64,000 nucleotides of DNA from Pseudomonadota bacterium (lineage in GTDB: Bacteria; Pseudomonadota; Gammaproteobacteria; Burkholderiales; Rhodocyclaceae), in contig JAPLQT010000067.1 of NCBI GenBank assembly GCA_026399515.1, positions 1 through 64,000 of the forward strand. Reading direction: 5' to 3'. Below are positions 54,101-63,210 of this stretch, piece after piece. A program made the translations under genes and the position numbers. The first letter of the stretch is position 1, and every line of letters begins with the position of its first letter. The notes under the pieces were generated by a model. It ran no database searches. It saw only the letters and a list, made by a program, of their open reading frames with translations, and was not told the DNA's origin.

Positions 54101-56146
54101 TCAGAAATCCCTTTTGGCAAGAAACTGGAAATTGGTCCGGTTGCGCTCGATGCCGGCTTGGATTTCGCGGCTGCGCACCAGATTGGAGGTCAAGGTGAAT
54201 TTGCGCTCCTGCCATTGCAGGCCGATGGAGCCATCCTTGCGACTACGCGGAATGATCCCGGCGGCGTCGCGCTCGGTGCTCAGAGCGGCGGTGAGATCGG
54301 CACCGAACCAATGGCGCGACCAGAAGCGCAGCTCACGGCCATGCAGGTCGGAGTTCTGCGCGGCGACGTCGTATTTGATCCGCGCACGGCGCAGAGAGGC
54401 GCGAAGATTGCCGAGTCCGAGTAGCGGTTCGTCGGTCTGGATGTATATGTCGTCGGCGGTGCGCCGGTAGGGGGAAACTGTTTCGTGCCTATTCTCGTGC
54501 TCGATCCCGCCGCCGATCGTGAGCGCCGTGCCGAGGTTGAAAGGCAGGTCGGTGCGCAGGCCGTAGATGGAGCTGTTGACTGCGTTGAGCGGAAAGGTGG
54601 GCAGTCCGGTGGTCAGGCGCGGCACGGAAGCATACCGGCGGAAATTCGCATTGAGATAACGCGACAGGTTCCAATTCAGACTCAGGGATTGGTCGAACTG
54701 GTTATAGGCATAGGTACCACCGATGTCATAGGCGTAATCCACAAGTAGCTGCTCGCCGTCGAGGATGCGGCCACCGACCAGCCGCTGCAGGCGTGTTTCC
54801 GTGCCGACGAGCGTTATCAGGTAATCGACACCCGCGACAAAGGTCTGTGTGCGACCGGCATTGGTCACCACCGGGGTTCCGGCGATGACATAAGGATGGG
54901 CGAGTGCGACGTAAGTGACGCTGCTCAAGGCAAGGCGCTCGCCCAGAACACTGGTTTGCGTCGATTCGGCTTGCTGTCCGCGGCTATCGGCGCGGACGGC
55001 ATAGCTGATCTGGGCAATGCCGAACAGCAGCGGCTGCTCATAGCGAACGCTGCCATCGATTCCATGCGACTGCGCGGAGAACTGTCGACCTGCGTTGCTG
55101 TCGCCACGCACGCCGAGCGAGGTTTCCAGGCCGGGCAGCGGCAAGTAGCTCAGCCCGGCGGATGCCGCCCGCATGACGGAATCCAGATCTCCCTGGCTGC
55201 TGGCGCCGTAGTTGTAGAAGCCGTAGCTGCGGAGCTTGTCCGAGTGCCGCGCACGCAAATCGAGCATGAAGCGTCTGTCCTTGCGTTCCGGAAAGCTGCC
55301 GGACTCGAGCGCATAGTCCTGTCTGTTGAAGCTGACGACATTGGCGAGGTCATACTGCCGGCTGTCGCCGATCTGTAGCCGCGTATCGGCGTATACCGTC
55401 TGGTTGTAAGAAGTACTCGACTGGATCGGCAGGTTCTGGCTGCCGCTCTGGGAAATCTGCCCCATCGTCTGGTACTGCAACTGCGTTGCCCCCATCGCTC
55501 CGTAGGAACGGCTGGCAGTCAGGTTGAACTGGTCGATGCGCTCATCGACCAGCCTGTCTGCGCTGTGTCCCTGGACATGCGAGCGCGTAAAGCCGGTTTG
55601 CAAAGGCACCGGCGATGCGTCGGTCAACAACGAGAAATCGAAGCCGTAACGGGTGTTTTCCTGAGTGAGTACCTGACCGGGCGCAACGCTGACAATTGGA
55701 TTCAGATGCGAATAAAACAGCGCTCCGGTGTAGGGCTTGTCGCGCAGAAACATCGCGCGGGCGGTGAAATTGTAGAGCGCGCCGCGGGCCTTGGTCACGT
55801 CGGTGTCGTTGGTGAAGCTCTCGCTGTGGAGAACGGGGCCGCCGCCGATATCCAGCAGCAGCAGGTTAGGGTGATATACGTAGCTGTGTGTCATGGCAAA
55901 TATCTCGTTGCGGAAGCCAGACTGCGCCTGGCGCGACTGTGGGATCGTTCCGGGTTGGCCGGTGATTTGTTCGTCCTGCAAGTATTGCAGCGTGGCATAG
56001 CCATCGACGCCGGTCAGCATGTAGGGCGCGATTTCCGCGGCACGGCCGGCGTCGGCCAGAAATAGCAGTGCGACGGTCACGGCCGCTGCCGCGCGCCGCG
56101 CGCAGTTTCTCGCCGGGATCGGCATCCTGCGTGCCGAAGTGTGCAT
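54101..56146 (-). CDS. Outer-membrane beta-barrel, porin-cytochrome type
   Basis: 681 residues. Signal peptide (AAAAVTVALLFLADAGRAAEI), then many amphipathic strands with aromatic girdles and a terminal Phe (FQFLAKRDF), all typical of a large outer-membrane barrel (about 20 or more strands). It has no CXXCH. Barrels of this size next to multiheme cytochromes form porin-cytochrome conduits (MtrB/PioB/OmbB/ExtI-like by role; I cannot claim homology to any one). The ATG at 56146 follows GGGGGA; ATG 56125 is possible. It sits at the centre of the five-gene minus-strand operon. Confidence 0.8.
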   Translation of the reverse strand: MHTSARRMPIPARNCARRAAAAVTVALLFLADAGRAAEIAPYMLTGVDGYATLQYLQDEQITGQPGTIPQSRQAQSGFRNEIFAMTHSYVYHPNLLLLDIGGGPVLHSESFTNDTDVTKARGALYNFTARAMFLRDKPYTGALFYSHLNPIVSVAPGQVLTQENTRYGFDFSLLTDASPVPLQTGFTRSHVQGHSADRLVDERIDQFNLTASRSYGAMGATQLQYQTMGQISQSGSQNLPIQSSTSYNQTVYADTRLQIGDSRQYDLANVVSFNRQDYALESGSFPERKDRRFMLDLRARHSDKLRSYGFYNYGASSQGDLDSVMRAASAGLSYLPLPGLETSLGVRGDSNAGRQFSAQSHGIDGSVRYEQPLLFGIAQISYAVRADSRGQQAESTQTSVLGERLALSSVTYVALAHPYVIAGTPVVTNAGRTQTFVAGVDYLITLVGTETRLQRLVGGRILDGEQLLVDYAYDIGGTYAYNQFDQSLSLNWNLSRYLNANFRRYASVPRLTTGLPTFPLNAVNSSIYGLRTDLPFNLGTALTIGGGIEHENRHETVSPYRRTADDIYIQTDEPLLGLGNLRASLRRARIKYDVAAQNSDLHGRELRFWSRHWFGADLTAALSTERDAAGIIPRSRKDGSIGLQWQERKFTLTSNLVRSREIQAGIERNRTNFQFLAKRDF

Positions 56147-56170
56147 TGCCTGGAGTCCCCCGTGACGCGT

Positions 56171-57301
56171 TCAAGAGACTGGTTTGACTGGAGGCGCGCT
56201 CTCGGAATAATCCATGCCGTCCATCTTGCCGAAACCGAAGATGTCGACCTTGTTCGGTCCGAATTGGCTGACGACGAGGATCAGGTATTCGATGTTGAAC
56301 CTGGGTTCGGCGAAGTGGCGGAAACTGGCGATATTGTCGTAATCGATGGTCACCCCGGCCGGCAGGTTGAGCCCCTCGGCGTGGCCGTCGGCCTGGCCAA
56401 AATACAACAGCAGCTTGCCGGCGCTGTCGAAGATCTGGACGTTTTGGAAGGCCGCATCGCCGACCAGCAGGCGGCCGAGCTTGTCTATGGCGATACCTTT
56501 CGGGCGCGCGAAGCTGCCGAGCGTCGTGCCGGCATCACCATAGGAGCGCACCGACTTTCCTTCGGAGGTGAAACGCTGCACGCGGTAATTGCTGGTCTCG
56601 ACCACATAGATATCGCCGTCCGGACCCAGAGCGATATTGGTCGGGTGGAACAACTCGCCATCTCCGGAACCGGCTTTGCCGAACGTGAAGAGGGCGCGCC
56701 CGGAATTCTTTTCCAGCACATGGACCTGGTGGTGGAGGATGTCGGCAACATACAGGCGCTCGCCGGCGATGGCGACATCGACGGGCCGGAATTGTCCTTC
56801 GACTCCCAGAGCCCTGACGAATCGGTCGTTGCTGTCATAAACAAGAATCTGGTTGCGCCCGGTGTCGGTGACGTACTTGGTGCCGTCGGCATCGATGCGG
56901 ATGTTTATCGGCCGCTTGAAGCGTCCGGCGCCGCTTCCGGCCACAAACTCAAAGCGCTGCCGCGCCAGGTCGAAAATTGCGATTCCTTCGGCCCCGGTGT
57001 CGGCAACGTAGAGTTTGCTTTTATATATGGCAACACCATAGGGCTGCGTCAGCCGCTGCTCGACCTTCTTCTCGTCGCCGATAATGAAATCTGCAAAACT
57101 GCTTCTATTTTTGATGGCGAGATCACGATCGCCGGCGATCGTCGTCAGGTACTGGATGCGCGGCGCATTCGGCAGCGGCGGATAGAACACGGATTCGGCC
57201 GGCTTGTCGGCCTGGCTGGGGTTGCTCATGCAACCCGCGAGCATCGCCACGGTGGCGGCCGCGGCGACGCATGTCGAAAGCATGTGGCTGGTGGTTTTCA
57301 T
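56171..57301 (-). CDS. NHL-repeat lipoprotein
   Basis: 376 residues from ATG 57301 (GGAG 6 nt upstream). Lipobox VAMLAGC, so it is anchored by a lipidated Cys near residue 24. Six NHL-like blades follow, e.g. PYGVAIYKSKLYVADTGAEG, RPVDVAIAGERLYVADILHHQ and PTNIALGPDGDIYVVETSNYR. It lies between the tetraheme cytochrome and the barrel. Probably an outer-membrane scaffold for the conduit. Similar NHL proteins accompany porin-cytochrome loci in metal-reducing bacteria. Confidence 0.87.
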   Translation of the reverse strand: MKTTSHMLSTCVAAAATVAMLAGCMSNPSQADKPAESVFYPPLPNAPRIQYLTTIAGDRDLAIKNRSSFADFIIGDEKKVEQRLTQPYGVAIYKSKLYVADTGAEGIAIFDLARQRFEFVAGSGAGRFKRPINIRIDADGTKYVTDTGRNQILVYDSNDRFVRALGVEGQFRPVDVAIAGERLYVADILHHQVHVLEKNSGRALFTFGKAGSGDGELFHPTNIALGPDGDIYVVETSNYRVQRFTSEGKSVRSYGDAGTTLGSFARPKGIAIDKLGRLLVGDAAFQNVQIFDSAGKLLLYFGQADGHAEGLNLPAGVTIDYDNIASFRHFAEPRFNIEYLILVVSQFGPNKVDIFGFGKMDGMDYSESAPPVKPVS

Positions 57302-57327
57302 ATTCACTCCGGTCGACGTGGAAGTCC

Positions 57328-57981
57328 CTACTTGTTGTGGCAGGCGAAGCAGATCTTGCTGCCGGCCGGGTCGACCTTGACCAGGCCTGTTCCCGAAGCG
57401 CCCACCGTGAACGTGTTGTGGACATCGTGGCAGGACTGGCATTCCATCTTGTCGGCGTAAAGCAACGTAGCCTTGACCGTGCCGGTCTTGGTCTGCGTAC
57501 CCGTGCCGATCGTGACGGTCTTGGTCGAAGGATCGAAGAGCGACGGGTCCGCCGCGGCGAGTGCCGTAGTGTAGGTAAAGCCGATCGGGTGCGAGGCCTT
57601 GAGGTTGGTGCCGATATTGTTGGTCGCTGAGATCATGGTCGTTCCGGTAACCCCGCCGAAGCTATTGACCGCAACCGTGCCGTCGTGGCAGGACAGGCAT
57701 AGTTTGGATCCGGTACCGGGCTGTCCGATCGTGGAGCGCAGTGACGCGCTGGAATAGAGAACATAGGTGGCGCTCGTGTTGGCATGGTTCCAGAGCGGCG
57801 AGTCGATGCTGGTGTCATTCTTGTGGGGCGCGTGGCAGGCAATGCAAATGCGGCCACCCGACCATGCCTGGCCGGAGAAGTCGTGGGCGGAACCGGTGAT
57901 GGTTGCGGCCAATGCCGGCACGGAGGCAAACAGCAACAGGCTCCTTGCCAGCCACCTTGCAGCGCTTTTCAGTGGATTCAT
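57328..57981 (-). CDS. Tetraheme c-type cytochrome
   Basis: 217 residues, signal peptide (SLLLFASVPALAATI). Four heme sites: CIACH, CLSCH, CQSCH and CFACH. Its first two hemes lie in a block also found in the 11/12-heme protein (CHAPHK...PLWNH.N..ATYVLYSS, then CLSCHDGTVA), so the two genes share a module. AGGAG precedes the ATG. It heads the minus-strand operon and would carry electrons in the periplasm or inside the barrel. Confidence 0.9.
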   Translation of the reverse strand: MNPLKSAARWLARSLLLFASVPALAATITGSAHDFSGQAWSGGRICIACHAPHKNDTSIDSPLWNHANTSATYVLYSSASLRSTIGQPGTGSKLCLSCHDGTVAVNSFGGVTGTTMISATNNIGTNLKASHPIGFTYTTALAAADPSLFDPSTKTVTIGTGTQTKTGTVKATLLYADKMECQSCHDVHNTFTVGASGTGLVKVDPAGSKICFACHNK

Positions 57982-58028
57982 TTCGCAAACTCCTATGTTG
58001 GTTGTGTTCGGTTTTTCGGACCGGTGGG

Positions 58029-58099
58029 TCCGGATACGGATAGTCCGGATTCCGGACCAGGGCGGCTACTGTCGTCAACGCCCGACACTATTGTCCGGA
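58029..58099. promoter_or_regulatory. Cluster of four TCCGGA palindromes in the divergent promoter region
   Basis: TCCGGA occurs at 58029-58034, 58044-58049, 58051-58056 and 58094-58099, in a 165-bp gap between the divergent cytochrome operons. An extra hairpin GGACC-GGTG-GGTCC lies at 58018-58030. Four copies of a 6-mer in 71 bp suggest binding sites for a shared regulator. The regulator is not known; the Crp/Fnr protein at 63207 is one candidate, but the sequence is not Crp-like. Confidence 0.5.
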
Positions 58100-58146
58100 G
58101 GGTGTATCCTTTAGGATGGCCCCGTGACAACCACTGGGAGCCTGCC

Positions 58147-59034
58147 ATGGAGCCAGAAGCTGTTGCCGGAACATGTCCGGTGCCGCAATCGTTGCTGTTG
58201 CGCCAAATCGTCAACTCGCTCGCCTCGATCGCGGTTCCTGTCGTGGTCATTTCGCTGCTGTTGATCGCCTGGGCCGTGCGGCATGACCGCCTATATACGT
58301 CGGCCTCCACATTCGGTTACTGGATGGGTGTGGTCGGCGGTTCGCTGATGCTCTTGCTGCTGATCTATCCGCTGCGCAAGCGCTTCCGCGTGCTTGCCCC
58401 ATTGGGACCACTCAAGCACTGGTTCCGCTTTCACCTCATCGCAGGCATCGCCGGGCCGGTCATCGTGCTGTTCCATTCGACCTTTCGCGTCGGCTCATTC
58501 AACGCGGCGATCGCCTTGGCCTGCATGCTGCTGGTAGTGGCCAGCGGCATCGTCGGCCGCTTCATCTATCGCAAGATCCACCATGGGCTCTATGGCAGCC
58601 GGGCGACGGCGGCGGAACTGCGGCGTTCGCTGGAACAGCAGATCGAGTCCCTGCAGGGGGTCCTCGTCCGCCTGCCGGAGGTGGAGAGGGAAATCGGACT
58701 ATTCTCTGCGCTGGTTGCGCTACAGCCAAAGGGCCGCTTGCGGCATATACTTCACTTCGCCTCGCTCGGCTGCAAGCGTTACCTGGCGGGGCGCCGGGTA
58801 CGCCGGGCGATTGCCAGGCACGACGGGGAATTCGGCAGCGACGCCGCTCTGACGAACGTGCATTTACGCCAACTCGCCCGGACCATCGACGATACCCTGA
58901 AAGCCGTTCAGCGCGCAGCCCAGTTTTCTAATTATGAAAAATTGTTTTCGCTTTGGCATGTGGCGCACATCCCGTTCCTGTGCATGCTGGTGGTCACCGC
59001 AATTGTTCATGTCGTGGCTGTGCACGCATACTAG
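58147..59034 (+). CDS. Membrane b-type cytochrome-like protein
   Basis: 295 residues from ATG 58147 (GGGAG upstream). Four N-terminal membrane segments (about 18-40, 50-72, 88-108, 112-135) and one at the C-terminus (275-294). His residues lie in FRFHLIAGIAGPVIVLFHSTF and in WHVAHIPF...VHVVAVH, paired as in heme-b membrane proteins. A soluble, coiled-coil-like region (about 145-260) separates them. It probably passes electrons between the quinone pool or the FAD protein and the 18-heme cytochrome whose gene overlaps its end. Not a known Cbc or CymA type. Confidence 0.72.
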   Translation: MEPEAVAGTCPVPQSLLLRQIVNSLASIAVPVVVISLLLIAWAVRHDRLYTSASTFGYWMGVVGGSLMLLLLIYPLRKRFRVLAPLGPLKHWFRFHLIAGIAGPVIVLFHSTFRVGSFNAAIALACMLLVVASGIVGRFIYRKIHHGLYGSRATAAELRRSLEQQIESLQGVLVRLPEVEREIGLFSALVALQPKGRLRHILHFASLGCKRYLAGRRVRRAIARHDGEFGSDAALTNVHLRQLARTIDDTLKAVQRAAQFSNYEKLFSLWHVAHIPFLCMLVVTAIVHVVAVHAY

Positions 59035-60466
59035 GACGGCCTTTTCAGTCGCCATCCTTGCACTCATGATCTCGTCAGGCGCATCAGCGCAGAGTCTCGA
59101 GTCAGCCGTGATGCCCGGGCCTGTCGTCCAGGGGCATGCGAAGTTCGAGAATACCTGCGAGAAATGCCATGTCCGTTTCGACCGGGCTGCGCAGCGCGGG
59201 CTCTGTATGGACTGTCATAAGCCGGTGGCCGCCGATTTCAAATCCGCCACTGGCTATCACGGCCGCCTGGAGGAACGTGAATGCCGCGTCTGCCATACCG
59301 AGCACAAGGGGCGCGGAGCGAAGATCGTCGTGTTCGATGAGGGACGCTTCGATCATGCACGGACGGATTTTCCCTTGCGCGGCAAGCATCGCGGCAAGGC
59401 GTGCGCGGCATGCCATCGCCCTAAGCTCAAATACCGCCAGGCACCCTCCGAGTGCGTCGATTGTCACCGCAAGGACGACAACGACAAGGGACACCGGGGC
59501 GGCCTGGGCCCCAAATGCGCAAATTGCCACGACGAGAATTCCTGGAAGGAAGGCCGCTTCGATCATGGCAAGACCAAGTTTCCTTTGCACCTCGGGCATG
59601 CCGATAGCAAAGTCAAATGCGCCGACTGCCACATCGAGCATAAGTTCGTCGACACCCAGCGCGAATGTGTTTCCTGCCATCGCAAGGACGATAACGACAA
59701 GGGGCACAAAGGCCATTTCGGAGTTCGCTGCGACACCTGCCATAACGAGGGAAGCTGGAAGCAAGCGACTTTCCGCCATGATCGCGACACGAAATTCGCC
59801 CTGCTGGACCGCCACCGCACGACCAAGTGCGAAAGCTGCCATCGCGCTCCGCTCTACAAGGAAAAGACCCCGGTCCGTTGTTATGCCTGCCACCGCAACG
59901 ACGACAACGAGAAGGGTCATCGCGGCACGCTCGGCGACAAGTGCGATAAATGCCACAACGCCAAGGGCTGGAAGGGAACCAGCTTTGACCATGATCGCGA
60001 CACGAAATTCCCCTTGCGCGACAAACACCAGGCGGCGAAGTGCAACACTTGCCACAAGGATGCCGGCAAGACGGAAAAACTGCCGCTCAAGTGCGCCGTC
60101 TGTCACGAGCGCGAGGACAAGGAGAAAGGACACAAGGGCGACTATGGCGACAAGTGCGAGACTTGCCATAACGAAAAGAGCTTCAAACCGAGCATTTTCG
60201 ACCATGGCCGCGACACGAAATTTCTGCTGCTCGGCAAACACCTCAAGCTCGGCTGCAATACCTGCCACCGCGGGCCGCTCTATCGCACCAAGATCGAGAG
60301 CCGCTGCTACGCCTGCCATGAGAAGGATGACGTGCACTTCGCCAGTTTCGACCTGCTGTGCGACAAATGTCATGTCGCCGACAACTGGCGCAAGGTGATC
60401 AAGCAGGACGGCGTCATGCCGGCCGGACCAGCCGTGCCGGTTCCGGATAAAGGACGCGCGCCATGA
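59009..60466 (+). CDS. 18-heme cytochrome made of tandem triheme c7-like repeats
   Basis: 485 residues from ATG 59009 (signal peptide RTAFSVAILALMISSGASA; the start overlaps the previous gene). Eighteen CXXCH sites. After an N-terminal triheme block (CEKCH, CMDCH, CRVCH) come five repeats of about 70 residues, each starting like FDHGRDTKFPL..KH and holding three hemes, e.g. KCESCH, RCYACH with DDNEKGHRG, and KCDKCH. This matches the modular c7/c3 architecture of cytochrome wires. It has no CXXCK and no lipobox. It should bridge the periplasm between the inner-membrane proteins upstream and downstream of it and the porin-cytochrome conduit encoded divergently. An antisense ORF nearly as long is a codon-bias shadow. 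Confidence 0.93.
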   Translation: MSWLCTHTRTAFSVAILALMISSGASAQSLESAVMPGPVVQGHAKFENTCEKCHVRFDRAAQRGLCMDCHKPVAADFKSATGYHGRLEERECRVCHTEHKGRGAKIVVFDEGRFDHARTDFPLRGKHRGKACAACHRPKLKYRQAPSECVDCHRKDDNDKGHRGGLGPKCANCHDENSWKEGRFDHGKTKFPLHLGHADSKVKCADCHIEHKFVDTQRECVSCHRKDDNDKGHKGHFGVRCDTCHNEGSWKQATFRHDRDTKFALLDRHRTTKCESCHRAPLYKEKTPVRCYACHRNDDNEKGHRGTLGDKCDKCHNAKGWKGTSFDHDRDTKFPLRDKHQAAKCNTCHKDAGKTEKLPLKCAVCHEREDKEKGHKGDYGDKCETCHNEKSFKPSIFDHGRDTKFLLLGKHLKLGCNTCHRGPLYRTKIESRCYACHEKDDVHFASFDLLCDKCHVADNWRKVIKQDGVMPAGPAVPVPDKGRAP

Positions 60467-61755
60467 TGCAGCTGTGGACCGCCTATGCCATTCCGCTCTC
60501 CGCCGCTCTGCTGATCCACCTGCATCGCCGGCGGCGGCGCGAGGTGCATGCTCTGGCAGTGTTGAAGCAGTCGCAGGAGACCGGCCTGACCGAGCCACCC
60601 AGTTTGCACCCGGTCGTCGATCCGGGCCTCTGCTGCGGTGCCGGCGCCTGCGTCCAGGCCTGCCCCGAGGAGGCGCTGGGCATCGTCAATGGCAAGGCCC
60701 AACTCGTCAATCCTTCCATCTGCATCGGCCACGGCGCCTGCGCCGCGGCCTGCCCGGTCGAGGCCATCAAGCTGGTGTTCGGCACCGACAAACGCGGCAT
60801 GGATATTCCCTATGTCAAACCGAGTTTCGAAACCAATGTCCGGGGCATCTACATCGCCGGGGAACTCGGCGGCATGGGACTGGTGCGCAAGGCGGCCGAG
60901 CAGGGGCGCCAAGCCATGGAGTCGATCGCCCGCAACCGATCGACCGGCGAGGAACTCGACGTTGTCATAATCGGCGCCGGACCGGCGGGCCTGTCGGCAA
61001 CGCTAGGCGCGATGGAACAGAAGCTGAGCTTCGTCACGCTGGAGCAGGAAGATTCCCTGGGCGGCACCGTTTACCACTACCCGCGCAACAAGATCGTCAT
61101 GACCCAACCTGTGGTACTGCCCTTGGTCGGCAAAGCCATGCTCGGCGAGATCTCCAAGGAGTCGCTGCTGGCGTTCTGGCAGGACATCGTCGAGCGTGTC
61201 GGGATGAAGATCGACTTCAGGCAGCGTGTCGAAAAGGTCGTGGCTTCCGGGCAGGGCTTCGTCGTCGTGACCTCGGCCGGTGAATTCCGCTGCCGTAATG
61301 TTCTGATCGCCATGGGCCGCCGTGGCACGCCCCGGAAGCTCGATGTGCCCGGTGAGGAACTGCCGAAAGTGGTCTATCGGCTCATCGATCCGGAGCAGTA
61401 CCGCAACCAGCATGTCCTGGTCGTCGGGGGCGGAGACAGCGCCATCGAAGCGGCGGTTGCCATCGCGGGTGAGCCTGGAACGACGGTCACGCTCTCCTAT
61501 CGAGGCGAGGCGTTCGGGCGCGTCAAGCAGAAAAACCGGGAGCGCGTCGCCGAGGCCGCGCAGTCCGGTCGCCTGAGAGTTCTGCTAGGATCGACAGTCG
61601 GCGGCATCGAGACGGAATCTGTCGACCTCGAGTGCAATGGCGAGCGCTTTCGTCTTCCCAATGACGCCGTGATCGTCTGCGCCGGTGGCATACTACCGAC
61701 CCCGATGCTGAAAGAAATGGGCATCCGCGTGGAAGCCAAGTTTGGAACCGAGTAA
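60463..61755 (+). CDS. Membrane-anchored FAD/NAD(P) oxidoreductase with ferredoxin-like domain
   Basis: 430 residues. An N-terminal membrane helix (about 5-20), then two ferredoxin-type motifs (CCGAGACVQACPEEA and CIGHGACAAACPVEA), then a thioredoxin-reductase-like flavin fold: FAD site VVIIGAGPAGLSA (about 165-177), NAD(P) site VLVVGGGDSAIEAAVA (about 322-337) and VIVCAGGILPTP. The redox CXXC of thioredoxin reductase is absent. Each ferredoxin motif lacks the second Cys of C-x2-C-x2-C-x3-CP. It may couple NAD(P)H to the 18-heme and b-type proteins. The ATG overlaps the cytochrome stop, so they are co-translated. Confidence 0.86.
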   Translation: MMQLWTAYAIPLSAALLIHLHRRRRREVHALAVLKQSQETGLTEPPSLHPVVDPGLCCGAGACVQACPEEALGIVNGKAQLVNPSICIGHGACAAACPVEAIKLVFGTDKRGMDIPYVKPSFETNVRGIYIAGELGGMGLVRKAAEQGRQAMESIARNRSTGEELDVVIIGAGPAGLSATLGAMEQKLSFVTLEQEDSLGGTVYHYPRNKIVMTQPVVLPLVGKAMLGEISKESLLAFWQDIVERVGMKIDFRQRVEKVVASGQGFVVVTSAGEFRCRNVLIAMGRRGTPRKLDVPGEELPKVVYRLIDPEQYRNQHVLVVGGGDSAIEAAVAIAGEPGTTVTLSYRGEAFGRVKQKNRERVAEAAQSGRLRVLLGSTVGGIETESVDLECNGERFRLPNDAVIVCAGGILPTPMLKEMGIRVEAKFGTE

Positions 61756-61761
61756 AACATC

Positions 61762-63210
61762 GTGAACCACTATCCGCGTTCGTTTCTTGGATTGATCGTA
61801 CTGGGGAATATCCTTGTGGTGCTGCCGTTGCTGGTTGCGATCGGCTATGCCTCGGTGACGATCGACGACATTACTCAACGCAGCCAGCGTGCGGTGCCCC
61901 AGGCCTCCCGTGCCGGCATGCTCAGCCACGAGTTGCAGGAACACTTCGACAACATGGGACGCATCCTGCAGCAATACGAGGTGCAGCGCGATCCGGCCCT
62001 GCTCGAAGAGTACCGGGCATTACGCCGGGATTGGGAACGGGATTCGGAGGAATACATGTCCATTCCCTTGCTTGCGGACTTGTCGGCCCGGATTGGCGAA
62101 ATCCGCAAGAGAGAGGCGGCGGCCTATGCGAACCTCGCCACCCATCTGGAAGGTGTAGCGGAGATGAAGACGGTCATCGCCGGCCTCGGCCACGGGCTGC
62201 GGCCCTTGCTTGAAGACGCCGAGCGCCTGGTGCAGCGGGAGCGCGAAACTTTTCGCTTGCAGGCGCGGGAGATGTGGCGGAGCCTGACTGCGGCGCTGCT
62301 GGTTGCCCTGGCATTTTCCGCGCTGTCGCTGTGGTTTGGCCGCCGAACGTGGTCGCAATTGTGGCGGCGCTTCGAGCGTGCAATCTATGCACTCGGCGAA
62401 GGCCGTTTGAATCGGCCCGTGATACTGAAGGGACCGGATGACATGCAGCGCGTCGGCCAGCGGCTGGAATGGTTGAGACGGCGCATGCAGACACTGGAGA
62501 ACGAACGCACCCGGGTGCTGCGGCATGTTTCACACGAGTTGAAAACGCCCCTGGCATCACTGCGGGAAGGGGCGAGCCTGCTCACCGAAGGCGTCGCCGG
62601 TCCCCTGACACCGCAACAGGAAAAGATCGTCGGGATCATGCAGACGAATGTCTTGCGCCTCCAGGGTTTGATCCAGGGCGTCTTGCGCATGCAGCAGGCC
62701 AACTACGCCCGTGAACGCATGGAAACCAGCGCTATCAGGCTCGATCAGGTGATCGAACAGACGTTGGCGACATTCCAGCCGGCTGCGCGCGACCGGCAAG
62801 TACGCATCGCCGCGTCGCTGGCGCCACTGACCGTGAACGGCAGTAGTGATGCCCTGGAAACGCTGGCCAACAACCTGATTTCGAATGCCATCAAATTTTC
62901 GCCGGATGGTGGTGTGGTCCGTGTCACGCTCTTCCCTGAAGGCGACAACGCCTTGCTGGACGTGATTGACGAGGGGCCGGGCATCAGCGATAAGGATAGG
63001 GAGCGCCTCTTCGAGCCGTTTTACCGAGGCTCCGCCGGCAAGGATATCCCCGGCATCGGCCTTGGCCTGGCGATCTCCCATGAGTACGCGCTGGCGCACA
63101 AGGGCAGTCTGGATATCCTCGTCAGCGAGGGCGGGGCGCACTTTCGCGCAAGCCTGCCGCTGGCCAATCGCACCGGATCGGGCAGCGATACCGGAAAGTT
63201 GCCGCCATGA
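61762..63210 (+). CDS. Membrane sensor histidine kinase (GlrK/QseE-like)
   Basis: 482 residues, GTG start. Two membrane helices (about 9-33 and 174-194) frame a helical periplasmic sensor. HAMP-like linker, then HisKA with phospho-His in LRHVSHELKTPLASLREGA (about 257), N-box NNLISNAIKF, G1 DEGPGIS, G2 GIGLGLAIS. All catalytic elements are present. No receiver gene follows; instead a Crp/Fnr gene overlaps the end by 4 bp. It probably senses an envelope or redox cue linked to the cytochrome operon. Confidence 0.88.
   Translation: MNHYPRSFLGLIVLGNILVVLPLLVAIGYASVTIDDITQRSQRAVPQASRAGMLSHELQEHFDNMGRILQQYEVQRDPALLEEYRALRRDWERDSEEYMSIPLLADLSARIGEIRKREAAAYANLATHLEGVAEMKTVIAGLGHGLRPLLEDAERLVQRERETFRLQAREMWRSLTAALLVALAFSALSLWFGRRTWSQLWRRFERAIYALGEGRLNRPVILKGPDDMQRVGQRLEWLRRRMQTLENERTRVLRHVSHELKTPLASLREGASLLTEGVAGPLTPQQEKIVGIMQTNVLRLQGLIQGVLRMQQANYARERMETSAIRLDQVIEQTLATFQPAARDRQVRIAASLAPLTVNGSSDALETLANNLISNAIKFSPDGGVVRVTLFPEGDNALLDVIDEGPGISDKDRERLFEPFYRGSAGKDIPGIGLGLAISHEYALAHKGSLDILVSEGGAHFRASLPLANRTGSGSDTGKLPP

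Noticed and set aside
59102-60598. A 498-residue open frame on the minus strand opposite the 18-heme gene
   Set aside because: It mirrors the repeated codons of the heme gene and shows no family features; the plus strand has 18 CXXCH motifs and a signal peptide.
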